A DNA stretch of 57,189 nt from the NCBI RefSeq assembly GCF_023634655.1, contig NZ_JAMKMS010000024.1:1-57189 (forward strand). The letters run 5' to 3'. Made by a program: the position numbers and the translations under genes. Shown here piece by piece: positions 7,719-16,862 of this stretch. The notes under the pieces are model-generated. The model searched no databases. It saw nothing but the letters and a program-made list of their open reading frames with translations, and was not told where the DNA came from. Positions within the stretch are counted from its first letter, which is position 1; each line of letters starts with the position of its first letter. This DNA is from Vibrio methylphosphonaticus. GTDB lineage: Bacteria > Pseudomonadota > Gammaproteobacteria > Enterobacterales > Vibrionaceae.

Positions 7719-9103
7719 TAGTTGCCACCTCCTACCAAGATATTATCGACTTTCAGCGAAGGCTGACCTACCGTCGTCGGTACCGCACCACTCACAGAAC
7801 CACACATACCTGGCGCAAGGGCCATGTCTGTGCCGACCATGCTAATTTCTTGCAGTACTTTGGGTCCGGTGCTAATCAGTGTTGCCGTTTTTAGTGGCTT
7901 GGTAATTTTGCCATTTTCGATCAAATACGCTTCGCGAACAGCAAAGTTAAATTCCCCTGTGCCCGGTTGAACGGAGCCGCCACCCATCTTTTTGGCATAA
8001 ATACCGCGCTCTATACCGGCCAGCATATCGTCTAATGAATGTTTGCCTTCTTCAATGAAGGTATTGCGCATCCGTGATGTGGGTGCGAACTTGTAATTTT
8101 GTCGGCGTCCAGAGCCTGTAGGCTCGTAGCCCGTCTTCATCCCACCCATTCTATCGACCATAAAACTGCTGAGCTGACCGTCTTTAATGAGTTGGGTACG
8201 CTGCGTTGGCATGCCTTCATCGTCAATGTGAATGGAACCCCATTCGTTGGTCATCGTGCCATCATCAACGGCATTAACCGCGGTGTTAGCGATCATTTCA
8301 CCCATCTTGTCATGGAATACTGAGGCCTTTTTCGCAACTGACGTGGTTTCAAGCAAATGCCCACACGCCTCATGGAAAATAACACCGCCAAATCCATTGC
8401 CAATGACCACTGGCATTTCTCCAGATGGACACGCATCAGCCCCTAATTTAACCAACGCTTGCTGAGCGATCGTTTTACCTAACTCATTCGCATCCAATTG
8501 CTCGCTATACTCCCAACCAGCTAACGCGCCAGGGCCTTCCATACCAGAAGATTGCTCGCTGCCCTTCTGTGCAACGGTATTACCTGCAATTCGAATGTAA
8601 TGACGAGTATCATCGACATGCAGGCCGTCAGAGTTAAAGATAGACACCTGTTGCTCACGCTGTAGCACGCTGCCAATAAATTGGCTGATGTATTCACTTT
8701 CGGAGCGAGCTGCTTGGTCTATGTTAAGAAGGAACTCAATTTTTGAGTCTAGATTCGCGTCTTTCCCTAAAGGTAGACGGCAACGATGTTGAAGTGGATA
8801 GCGGTTTAGGTTCAAGGTACCCGCAGAGGCGATTTGATCGCGTTTATCTTTTGCAGCCAGCAGCGACGTAACGCGTTTTAATTCCGCTTCATCCGTACTG
8901 TTCGTGTAACCATATAGCACTTTGTGACCGAAAAAAAGACGGATACCAATACCAAAATCGATACCTGAATTGACTTTGTCCACTTCGCTTGACGAAATTT
9001 GGACCGTGTTAGTTTGATGGTGTTCAACGAATAACTCGGCGAAGTCAGCCCCCAAAAAAAGTGCATGATCGATCACCGCTTTCGCTGTTGCAGAATTAAG
9101 CAT
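7718..9103 (-). CDS. TldD-family metalloprotease catalytic subunit
   Basis: 461-residue catalytic partner of the TldD/TldE pair. The family's zinc motif HExxxH appears as FHEACGHLLE near residue 240, and a conserved Cys lies near the C-terminus (ALAPGMCGSVSG), both as in TldD. Its stop overlaps the tldE-like start, so the subunits should be made in equal amounts. Good ribosome binding site (AGGAGAG). Cytosolic, no signal peptide. Whether it acts on a peptide precursor is unknown; no candidate precursor gene is adjacent, and the flanking genes (zinc operon, DUF805) give no clear clue. Confidence 0.85.
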   Translation of the reverse strand: MLNSATAKAVIDHALFLGADFAELFVEHHQTNTVQISSSEVDKVNSGIDFGIGIRLFFGHKVLYGYTNSTDEAELKRVTSLLAAKDKRDQIASAGTLNLNRYPLQHRCRLPLGKDANLDSKIEFLLNIDQAARSESEYISQFIGSVLQREQQVSIFNSDGLHVDDTRHYIRIAGNTVAQKGSEQSSGMEGPGALAGWEYSEQLDANELGKTIAQQALVKLGADACPSGEMPVVIGNGFGGVIFHEACGHLLETTSVAKKASVFHDKMGEMIANTAVNAVDDGTMTNEWGSIHIDDEGMPTQRTQLIKDGQLSSFMVDRMGGMKTGYEPTGSGRRQNYKFAPTSRMRNTFIEEGKHSLDDMLAGIERGIYAKKMGGGSVQPGTGEFNFAVREAYLIENGKITKPLKTATLISTGPKVLQEISMVGTDMALAPGMCGSVSGAVPTTVGQPSLKVDNILVGGGN

Positions 9104-9586
9104 TAACTCTCCTTGCTCGTTGAGCGTCTGAACTCACTTCAATACTAATTGATACCGCCTAGAGATGACTGGCTTCAATTACGTTAAGTGTAAACCTATA
9201 AGAATTAAGCAAACCTTACCATTTTTATGTCGCGAGCACCCTCTTCAATTTTTAACGCAACACGATTCCCCCACGCAGCCGTATAGGGGAAAACATAGCA
9301 AACGCAGGACGTTGCAAATAAAATGTGACATCTACGCCCTTTGTCCCACACAAAACAAATCTCATCCACCAATCAGACTCATGGCAGGGAGACTCATCTA
9401 TATTTGAACTTATATTATACTTTGTGAATGCACACGGCCCACTAATGAATGGTAGGGACGGATTAGCGAAACGGCTCAAATAAGCTAGCGGCTAGCAAAA
9501 TATCGTCAGAAATACGTTTCAAATCGGATCCATGCTGACAAACCGGATCCGCCTTTTAAGTCTCATAATCACACCAAGGAGTTTGC
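9104..9586. other. Intergenic region upstream of tldD-like and DUF805 genes
   Basis: About 480 bases between divergent genes. It should hold both promoters, but I can assign neither with confidence. CGGATCC (9525-9531) and GGATCCG (9545-9551) form a small dyad followed by CCTTTT just upstream of the DUF805 ribosome binding site, possibly a leader hairpin. No convincing small gene is seen. Confidence 0.4.
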
Positions 9587-9964
9587 ATGCCAAACCATTA
9601 CATGTTCAATAACTACGTTGATGTACTCAAAAATAACTATATGAATTTCAAAGGAAGGTCGACCCGAAAACAGTATTGGAGTTATATCTTAGTTAGCTTC
9701 GTTGTCGCTTTGGTTTTGAACATCATTGACCGAATAATAGGGAGTGGAAGTGATCAATTTGGTCTTTTCGGGACATTTTATTCATTAGCTGTGCTGCTTC
9801 CAACGCTAGCTGCTGGTTGCAGAAGACTCCATGATACCGGACGAAGTGGATACTGGTTGTTTCTTTACCTCATTCCGTTGATCGGAGCTTTGGTGTTGTT
9901 AGTTTTTTTCATTTTCCAAAGTGATCACGATAATGAATACGGACTAGCGCCTCGTTCAGTATGA
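9587..9964 (+). CDS. DUF805 family inner-membrane protein
   Basis: 125-residue membrane protein of the DUF805 (YhaH/YhaI-like) family. The family signature is the start NYMNFKGRSTRKQYW, then helices at about 30-50, 58-75 (with the conserved AAGCRRLHDTGRSGYW loop after it) and 90-112. No established biochemical role. AAGGAG lies seven bases before ATG. It stands alone on the plus strand, ending in a bidirectional terminator shared with the phoX-like gene. Confidence 0.85.
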   Translation: MPNHYMFNNYVDVLKNNYMNFKGRSTRKQYWSYILVSFVVALVLNIIDRIIGSGSDQFGLFGTFYSLAVLLPTLAAGCRRLHDTGRSGYWLFLYLIPLIGALVLLVFFIFQSDHDNEYGLAPRSV

Positions 9965-9976
9965 GTGCACATAACG

Positions 9977-10004
9977 AAAAAGAGACGCTCATAGCGTCCC
10001 TTTT
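9977..10004. terminator. Terminator between DUF805 and phoX-like genes
   Basis: GACGCT (9984-9989) and AGCGTC (9993-9998) pair around CAT, flanked by A's on the left and CCTTTTAAT on the right, so it can end transcription from both converging genes. A 12-base direct repeat (CTAACTAACTGG, 10019-10042) follows. Confidence 0.6.
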
Positions 10005-10056
10005 AATCTTCTAGCTCGCTAACTAACTGGCTAACTAACTGGCCAGCTACTAACGA

Positions 10057-11955
10057 CTAAGCACCTATCACGCCACCATCTTTACGCGTAATCATCATGA
10101 CTGAGGAGCGTGGCACGGTGTTACCTCCATCAGGAAAATGTGAAGGAGCTAAATCTTCGCCCGGATGTTGAACACCCACAAACATGGTTTTATGATCTGG
10201 TGAAAAAGTCAGACCAGTAATTTCACAGGCGATTGGACCGGTCAAAAATCGGCGAATCTCACCCGTTTGCGGATCACTACACAGCATCTGATTATTTCCC
10301 ATACCAGCAAAGTCACCTTTGTTGGAGTATTTGCCATCCGTCTGAATCCACAAACGTCCTGCCATATCGAAGCCAATACCATCTGGGCTATTAAACATAT
10401 TGTCTTTGTTTATGTTGTCGCTACCTGCCATTAGACCCGATTGATGCACTTCCGGATTGCCTGCCAAGACATAAATATCCCACTCAAAACCTTCTGATGC
10501 ATGGTCGCCGTTCATTGGGTTCCAACGCACAATGTGCCCATATGGGTTTTTCTCTCGTGGGTTCACCACATTAATTGGTTGCGACGCATCAACGCCACGG
10601 TTCTTGTTGTTGGTCAACGTGCAGAAGACCGACTTATTAATTGGATGAACCGCGACCCACTCTGGGCGATCCATCGTTGTTGCGCCTACTTGCGTCGCCG
10701 CCATGCGCGCAAAGATCATGACTGATGCGGCATCAGGAAATCCATTCTCTGGCGTAAGTCCGTTTTTGCCCCAAGTGAGCTCTAACCACTGCCCTTTTCC
10801 ATTGAGTTCGCCTTCTGTGCCTTCAAATTTAGCCACGTATAATGTCCCGTCTTCGAGTAGGTCTCGGTTGGAATCTGAGCCCGGCACATACTTATTCTTT
10901 GAAACAAACTTATAAAGGTGTTCGCCACGCTCATCGTCACCAAGATAAACCACAGCGTGTCCATCATCATTAATCGTAAGCGCGGCATTTTCGTGCTTAA
11001 AACGCCCAAGCGCACTGCGCTTCTTAGGGGTTGAATTAGGATTCATAGGATCAATTTCAACCACCCAACCGTGGCGATGCGGTTCATTGGGCTCTTGTGC
11101 CATATCAAAGCGGGTATCGTACTTGTACCAATCGTAGCCTCGGTCTTTCTTGCCTAGACCATAACGCTGATTACTTTCTGACAACGGATTATCGGATGTA
11201 TCTGCAAAATAACCGTTAAAATTCTCTTCACACGTTAGGTACGTGCCCCACGGTGTTTGCCCGTTCGCACAGTTGTTAAAAGTACCCAGTATGACCTTGC
11301 CAGACTTATCTGCGTTGGTTTTTAATAGATCGTGTCCTGCAGCGACTCCAGTCATCTCCATTTCAGTCAACGCTGTGACTCGTCGATTTAAACGCCCTTC
11401 AATATTGACTTGCCACTGACCATTATTCTTCTTCAGTTCAACCACTGAAACACCGTGAGCGGCTTGCCCCTTGCGTACGTCGTCTGCAGAAATGTTCTTA
11501 CCTTGATGCTGATACAAGTACTCATTATTGGTGTACTCGTTGTTCACCGCAAGAACCGCGCGATCATCTGAAATCAGAAAGAAAGTCATGCCGTCGTTGT
11601 TGTCACCAAACTGCATTTCTTGCGCTTTGGCGTCATTCGACTGACTAAAGGCTGGCGCCCCCTTCTTAATCGCGTCACCCCATGAGATTAATACATCGGC
11701 TTGATAGCCCTCAGGCACCTCTATTGTATCGGCAGTAGAAATGGCGATCGCGTCAAAACCCAATAACGCTGACTGACTTGGTTTGGTGCTCGCGATAGCT
11801 TGGCTAACGGGACTTGCTGCAAAAAAACCAACCGTGCCAGCCGCACCCGTTGCCTTTAAAAAACGTCGACGAGACATTGCTGCATCAACAAATTTATTGA
11901 ATTCAGGTTCACAATCTAACGGACGCTGGTCATGGTTTTGGTCAAATAGCTTCAC
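10057..11955 (-). CDS. PhoX-family (DUF839) Tat-exported phosphatase
   Basis: Secreted or periplasmic calcium/iron-dependent alkaline phosphatase family, about 632 residues. The twin-arginine signal SRRRFLKATGAAG lies about 30 residues in, followed by a hydrophobic stretch and an Ala-rich cleavage region, typical of PhoX-type proteins with a long n-region. The body has family blocks such as WGTYLTCEENFNG, FKHENAAL and NSPDGIGFD. I prefer the GTG at 11955, preceded by AAGGAAG, over an in-frame ATG at 11991 that lacks one. A Pho-box-like sequence about 80 bases upstream suggests phosphate control. The likely role is phosphate scavenging from organic phosphates; the substrate is not shown by the sequence. 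Confidence 0.85.
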   Translation of the reverse strand: MKLFDQNHDQRPLDCEPEFNKFVDAAMSRRRFLKATGAAGTVGFFAASPVSQAIASTKPSQSALLGFDAIAISTADTIEVPEGYQADVLISWGDAIKKGAPAFSQSNDAKAQEMQFGDNNDGMTFFLISDDRAVLAVNNEYTNNEYLYQHQGKNISADDVRKGQAAHGVSVVELKKNNGQWQVNIEGRLNRRVTALTEMEMTGVAAGHDLLKTNADKSGKVILGTFNNCANGQTPWGTYLTCEENFNGYFADTSDNPLSESNQRYGLGKKDRGYDWYKYDTRFDMAQEPNEPHRHGWVVEIDPMNPNSTPKKRSALGRFKHENAALTINDDGHAVVYLGDDERGEHLYKFVSKNKYVPGSDSNRDLLEDGTLYVAKFEGTEGELNGKGQWLELTWGKNGLTPENGFPDAASVMIFARMAATQVGATTMDRPEWVAVHPINKSVFCTLTNNKNRGVDASQPINVVNPREKNPYGHIVRWNPMNGDHASEGFEWDIYVLAGNPEVHQSGLMAGSDNINKDNMFNSPDGIGFDMAGRLWIQTDGKYSNKGDFAGMGNNQMLCSDPQTGEIRRFLTGPIACEITGLTFSPDHKTMFVGVQHPGEDLAPSHFPDGGNTVPRSSVMMITRKDGGVIGA

Positions 11956-12034
11956 AGTGACTTCCTTTCTATTGAAGAAAAGGCCATTCAAATGGCCATT
12001 ATTTATATTCTGGTCGCTATCATGCCCTGCATTT

Positions 12035-12052
12035 ATGACAGGTCAGTTACAA
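12035..12052 (-). promoter_or_regulatory. Candidate Pho box upstream of the phoX-like gene
   Basis: On the minus strand TTGTAACTGACCTGTCAT resembles the 18-base PHO box of two CTGTCAT repeats spaced by 4; the second repeat is perfect and the first matches 4 of 7. Agreement with the consensus is about 12 of 18. Plausible because PhoX genes are usually PhoB-regulated. Confidence 0.4.
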
Positions 12053-12130
12053 ATAATTAACATTTGTATTAATTGAAAATCCACAACACTGTGAGTGTCC
12101 CGCCTCGGTATGACTCTAGTCATCAATGCA

Positions 12131-13906
12131 TTATTCTTTCGTTGAATTCGGCTCGACAATCGATTCGCTCAATAGCCCAGCATAGATACCATTTAGGGCA
12201 ACGAGTTGTTGATGATTCCCTTGCTCAACCACCCGCCCCTGATCTAACACCAAAATCTTATCCGAATGCCTAACCGTACTTAAGCGATGAGCAATAGCGA
12301 TAACCGTTTTTTCTTTGAATAAACGTGTCATTGCCTTTTGGATAAGATCTTCAGTAATGGAATCAACCGAACTCGTTGCTTCATCAAGCATCATCACTTG
12401 CCCACCTTGGGCAATCGCCCGGGCAAACGAGATTAATTGCGTTTGGCCCACTGACAGGTTTGAGCCATTTTTATCAAGCAAAAAATCGTAACTCTTGGGT
12501 AACTGTGCAATGAATTTGTCCGCGTACACATATTGCGCTGCCTGCTCTACTTGCTCGCGTGATATACCCGTTTTCCCTAAGGCAATATTGAAATGCACGC
12601 TTTCGGCAAACAGATGAACATCTTGCATCATCATCGAAAAAAGATGCGCAGTATCGTCACTAGAAAGCATCGACAGCTCAATCCCATTTAACAAGATACT
12701 GCCTTCATAATCTTGGTACGTTTTAGATATCAAACGCATGATGGTTGATTTACCTGACCCCGTTGAACCGACTAAGGCGATCTGGTGCCCTTTTTGTAAA
12801 ACAAACGATACATTTTTCAGTACGTATGGAGAATCAGGCTTATACCGAAAACTCACATTGTTAAATTCTAAACTCTCAAAGTTTCTCAGCGATTCTTCTA
12901 CCTGATGACTAGCAAGAAGATCTCGCCCCTCTTCTTCGGTTGGCTCAGTGAAAAGTTCTTCAATATGATCAAACGCGGCAAACGAGCTTTGGATGGACGC
13001 GATTTGCGACGTGAAATCACGAATAGGCACAAAGACCTTCTCTAGAGTATTAATGAACGCAATCAACACACCCAGCGTTAACGCTCCTTGTAACACTTGT
13101 TCAGAACCATACCAAATCATCAAAGCAATGGTGACCGAGGTGATACCTGAAATAAACGAAAACAAAATTGCATCGTATTTATTGATTTTCTTTTGAGCGA
13201 CTAAGAATTCATCGATGTGCCCGTGGTATTTATTTTCAACGTACTTTTCTGCTCGATACATCTGAACGGTATCCATACCAAACAGTACTTCTTGCAAGAA
13301 ACCAATCCCCCTCGCTAACGCTGAGCGGGTAATTTTATGCATTGCCCGCAATTTGTTCCTAACTCGCACCGTCAAATACATCACAGGGGGCATCACGACT
13401 AATACAATCAGGGTCAATTTCCAATCAATGAACAGCATCATTATGAGCAAAGCGATGGTGTTAATTGAGTCCTTAACCAATCCAACAACAGACTGAACAA
13501 ACGTCTCGCCTATCGTTTCTAAATCACTAGTAAGGCGAGAAAGCGTGACTCCTGCGGGCACAGTGTCAAAATAACTGCGTGGTAATTTTAGAACCCGTGC
13601 AAACAACACCGACCGCATGTCTGTAATAGTATGTTGCCCGGTCTTACGCAAATTATAAGAATAAGTGGTATCCACGACATAGCTGGCAATGAGCACCAAC
13701 ACTAGGTAAACCACGTACTGCAATAATCCACTTAAGTCATTCTTACTAAATTGAACATCAATAATTTGAATGATGAGCCACGGAAACAACAGACTCGTCA
13801 TGACCGAAAGTGGCAACATAGCAATGCCAATGAACGCGGATTTTTTATAGGTTTTAGCAAACTTAAAAAAGTGTTTAAGATACTTTACGTCAACGCCTTT
13901 TAGCAT
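12131..13906 (-). CDS. ABC exporter half-transporter, catalytic-site subunit (MdlB-like)
   Basis: 591-residue half-transporter: six-helix membrane domain (about 1-310) and nucleotide-binding domain with Walker A GSTGSGKST near 375, signature LSVGQ near 480, Walker B and catalytic Glu MMLDEATSSVDS near 505, and H-loop IAHRLSTV. The signature is degenerate (LSVGQ instead of LSGGQ). Its start overlaps the upstream partner by 7 bases, so the two form a heterodimeric exporter of the MdlAB/BmrCD type. Substrate unknown; multidrug or lipid export is typical for the class. Confidence 0.85.
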   Translation of the reverse strand: MLKGVDVKYLKHFFKFAKTYKKSAFIGIAMLPLSVMTSLLFPWLIIQIIDVQFSKNDLSGLLQYVVYLVLVLIASYVVDTTYSYNLRKTGQHTITDMRSVLFARVLKLPRSYFDTVPAGVTLSRLTSDLETIGETFVQSVVGLVKDSINTIALLIMMLFIDWKLTLIVLVVMPPVMYLTVRVRNKLRAMHKITRSALARGIGFLQEVLFGMDTVQMYRAEKYVENKYHGHIDEFLVAQKKINKYDAILFSFISGITSVTIALMIWYGSEQVLQGALTLGVLIAFINTLEKVFVPIRDFTSQIASIQSSFAAFDHIEELFTEPTEEEGRDLLASHQVEESLRNFESLEFNNVSFRYKPDSPYVLKNVSFVLQKGHQIALVGSTGSGKSTIMRLISKTYQDYEGSILLNGIELSMLSSDDTAHLFSMMMQDVHLFAESVHFNIALGKTGISREQVEQAAQYVYADKFIAQLPKSYDFLLDKNGSNLSVGQTQLISFARAIAQGGQVMMLDEATSSVDSITEDLIQKAMTRLFKEKTVIAIAHRLSTVRHSDKILVLDQGRVVEQGNHQQLVALNGIYAGLLSESIVEPNSTKE

Positions 13907-15663
13907 GCGGTGACCTCCGTTTCATTCTGTTGCAATTGCCATGTCTCGTAGTAATACGGGCAAGTTTTTAACAAGGTTTGATGATCACCTTTGGCAATAA
14001 TTTTTCCCTCGTTGAGAACGATGATTTCATCCATATATTCCAACGCGTTTACACGATGAGAAACCACTAAAACAGACTGATGTTTTAATCTCTGAAAAAG
14101 TGCATCCAATATTTTGCGCTCGGTATCGTAATCGACAGCGGAAAGGACGTTATCCATAATAATGAGATCAGCAGGTTCTAACAGCGCGCGAGCAATACTC
14201 AACCGTTGTTTCTGACCACCGGACAACATCACGCCTTTCTCACCGACTAGGGTTTGATCGCCGTTTTCAAATCGCGCGACATCTGAGGCCAGTTGGCTTA
14301 AAGCAAGCACTTCATCAACCTGCTCTTTGGCTACGTCGCTATGTGGACTGCCAAATCGAATGTTCTCCTCAACTGTCGCTGAAAATAAATACGGGTCCTG
14401 AGTGACCGTTTTGATATAGCGTCGCAGATCATGTCGAGAAAAGCTGGCGATGTCTTTATCACCAAGAAACACACTATTACTGGGGATATCAAGATGATGA
14501 TTAAGACAATTAACCAATGTTGTTTTGCCAGCACCAATCCCCCCCAACACACCGACTTTTTTACCGGCAGGAATATCAAAGCTGATGTCATCGAGAATGA
14601 GACGGCTCTCTTTTTGATATTGGAAGCTAAGGTTACGAACAGAGAACGTCTGCCCCTTCAATTGCTCAACGCCATCAAGCGAAAGCACCGTTTTATCGGT
14701 GTCAGGAATATCGGCATTCAGAATAGTTTGAGCGCTTTGAATGCCCACTACACCACGTTGATAAATCGTCGCGATGCGCCCTAACTGCATTAAAGGCATC
14801 GCCAATAATACGGAATAGGTCAAAAATGCCGTAATCTCACCCAGAGTCAGTTCCTGATTCATCAACATATAACCACCAAGACCCAGAATGAGAATTTTCA
14901 TCACGTCATTGGCGTAATCTAGAACTGGCATGAGAAAAACCTGAATACGCGTAATTCGCATGCGACAGCGCAACAGTTGTTGGTTAAGTTTTTCCGTTTC
15001 TGCCGTCACCCAAGAAGACATTCGCTGGCTTTTGATCAAATCAATGCCTGAAAGGTAGCTCATGAGTTGCGCCGAAAGATTTTGTAGGCGATGCATATGC
15101 TCGGTATGCAGTGCTTTCATGCGAGTAAACCCAACACGAAAAATGACAAATGCAATCGAGATGGGGATAACCGAATAGAGGGTTAATTCTGGTGAAATTC
15201 GCCACATATACAAAGGGGTCAGTGACAACGCGAACATGGTATTGAAGAACTGGAGAAAGCCAATACCAAATAGCAGTCGAATGCCCATGACATCGTTATT
15301 CATAATCGATATCAACCTTCCAGAGGCGAACTTTTCATGATAACTGTGCGGCAATCGATTCAATTTTTCTAACAGGGTATTTTTTAACGCCGCTTCGGTG
15401 ATACGTCCGGGATTCAGCGCATACATTCGCGACAGAATACGCACCACCACCATGGCAACAGACATACCGACAACAATGCCGACATAGCTTTGTAGCTGCT
15501 GATGACCCACATTGGAGGCATCATCAATCAGATCGATAGCCAACTGAATATAACGTGGGATTTCGACTTGAAGCCAATTGACGAGAAAAATAAAAATAAT
15601 CGCGAGTAGGTACGATTTTCGATTCATATGCACATAGTGCGCGATAAACTGTCTTGTAGTCAT
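13900..15663 (-). CDS. ABC exporter half-transporter, degenerate-site subunit (MdlA-like)
   Basis: 587-residue half-transporter, first gene of the pair. Membrane domain about 1-300; nucleotide-binding domain with Walker A GGIGAGKTT near 370, intact signature LSGGQ near 475 and Walker B LIIMDN near 495, where the catalytic Glu after Asp is replaced by Asn. Such replacement marks one non-hydrolysing site in heterodimeric exporters; E. coli MdlA has Asp there, as I recall. The H-loop SHRVNAL is present. No regulator is adjacent, and the upstream 194 bases (15664-15857) show no clear operator. Confidence 0.85.
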   Translation of the reverse strand: MTTRQFIAHYVHMNRKSYLLAIIFIFLVNWLQVEIPRYIQLAIDLIDDASNVGHQQLQSYVGIVVGMSVAMVVVRILSRMYALNPGRITEAALKNTLLEKLNRLPHSYHEKFASGRLISIMNNDVMGIRLLFGIGFLQFFNTMFALSLTPLYMWRISPELTLYSVIPISIAFVIFRVGFTRMKALHTEHMHRLQNLSAQLMSYLSGIDLIKSQRMSSWVTAETEKLNQQLLRCRMRITRIQVFLMPVLDYANDVMKILILGLGGYMLMNQELTLGEITAFLTYSVLLAMPLMQLGRIATIYQRGVVGIQSAQTILNADIPDTDKTVLSLDGVEQLKGQTFSVRNLSFQYQKESRLILDDISFDIPAGKKVGVLGGIGAGKTTLVNCLNHHLDIPSNSVFLGDKDIASFSRHDLRRYIKTVTQDPYLFSATVEENIRFGSPHSDVAKEQVDEVLALSQLASDVARFENGDQTLVGEKGVMLSGGQKQRLSIARALLEPADLIIMDNVLSAVDYDTERKILDALFQRLKHQSVLVVSHRVNALEYMDEIIVLNEGKIIAKGDHQTLLKTCPYYYETWQLQQNETEVTAC

Positions 15664-15857
15664 GAGAGCTTTATTTGGGAGAAAGTGTCACAGAGAACGA
15701 TTGAATGCCAAGATAGAGAACAGATTCACGATAGCAAAACAATCGCTTAAGAATAACCTAGATTATCATCAATTTTGATAGAAATAGCGAACCCTATCGA
15801 AAGGTTTTATTAATCGAGCACAAAGAGATTGCCAAGTTCTAGATTCAAATTCAGCCC

Positions 15858-16709
15858 TCAACCATCATAGCCTACCCATTGTAAAAGCTGCTTGGTCGCT
15901 TTCGAAAGAATTTGATTTTGCCGTACAATATATCCCAGATTCGTTGTTGGAAACTCCGGTAATGGAGTAATGGTTGTCGTCACGTGACGCTTTGTAGACA
16001 ACGCAAATTCAGGCACTATCGCAACCCCAAAGCCTGCTTCAGCCCAATCAATTTGTGCGTCAACACTGCCCACTTCCATCACTCGATAGTTTGACAAATT
16101 TAACTTTGGCAACGCTTCATCAATCAGATCTCGGGTGCGTGTATCATGCCCTAGAAGAATAAGCGTGAGCTCGCTTTGCTCCTTGATATGTTTTCCAAAA
16201 TCATTGCCAAACGCGACCCATTTAACTTGCTGCAGTTCGACGAAATGCAGCGGCTGGGTTTGCTTTTGAGAGATCACAAAACCTAAATCAGCCTCTGCAT
16301 TTTTTACTCGTTCAGAAGCTTGAGAAGACGTGGTATTTAATAAAACGATATCCAGCCCCGGGTACGCCTCTTTAAACAATTTGAATGCTTCAATCAGCAA
16401 CATCCTTGAAATAATATCGCTCGCCGCAATAGTGATAGTGCCACGATCTAATTCATTGAGCGCATTAAGATCCGCTTGGCAAACTTGTAACTCCTGAAGG
16501 GTCTTTAGACTGCTTTCTAACAGGCGTTCCCCGGCTTGCGTCAAATGAAAAGGGCTGCGATCCAGTAGTTTCACACCCGTGCTCTGTTCAAGCTGCTTCA
16601 AATGCAAACTCACGTTGGGTTGCGTCATGTGCAATGCATGAGCGGCTTTGCCAAAATGCTTATATTCTGCAAGCGTAACAAAGGTCTTAAGCCAATGAAT
16701 ATCTAGCAT
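15858..16709 (-). CDS. LysR-family transcriptional regulator
   Basis: 283-residue LysR regulator. N-terminal winged helix with FGKAAHALHMTQPNVSLHLKQLE (about residues 18-40), then an effector-binding domain. GGAGG lies just before ATG. It is divergent from the purA paralog with 153 bases between start codons, the classic arrangement for a LysR protein controlling its neighbour, so I infer control of that gene. The inducer is unknown; a purine nucleotide precursor would fit. Confidence 0.85.
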   Translation of the reverse strand: MLDIHWLKTFVTLAEYKHFGKAAHALHMTQPNVSLHLKQLEQSTGVKLLDRSPFHLTQAGERLLESSLKTLQELQVCQADLNALNELDRGTITIAASDIISRMLLIEAFKLFKEAYPGLDIVLLNTTSSQASERVKNAEADLGFVISQKQTQPLHFVELQQVKWVAFGNDFGKHIKEQSELTLILLGHDTRTRDLIDEALPKLNLSNYRVMEVGSVDAQIDWAEAGFGVAIVPEFALSTKRHVTTTITPLPEFPTTNLGYIVRQNQILSKATKQLLQWVGYDG

Positions 16710-16791
16710 ATTTCCTCCATAGGTGATGACGTTAGTCGTGGGCTGAACTCGAAGAACAGAGCCAATCGATATGAAATCCTTATCAACCTAA

Positions 16792-16803
16792 TAATTATAA
16801 TTA
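16792..16803. promoter_or_regulatory. Palindrome between LysR and purA paralog, candidate LysR site
   Basis: TAATTATAATTA is a perfect 12-base palindrome near the middle of the divergent intergenic region, in an AT-rich stretch where the purA-side promoter is expected. LysR sites are T-N11-A dyads. The assignment rests on position only. Confidence 0.3.
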
Positions 16804-16838
16804 ATTTTTCTTATTCACTCTACACGGTTAAGCTGATT

Positions 16839-16854
16839 TCCTAATCAATTAGGA
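16839..16854 (+). promoter_or_regulatory. Hairpin covering the purA-paralog ribosome binding site
   Basis: TCCTAAT (16839-16845) pairs perfectly with ATTAGGA (16848-16854), and the right arm contains the Shine-Dalgarno AGGAG of the gene starting at 16863. Folding would hide the ribosome binding site, so translation may be regulated or temperature sensitive. The loop is very short, so the outer pairs matter most. Confidence 0.35.
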
Positions 16855-16862
16855 GAAATATT

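Noticed and set aside
9525..9551. Terminator or riboswitch ahead of DUF805
   Set aside because: Only a 7-base stem with a weak T tract; too little structure for a riboswitch call.
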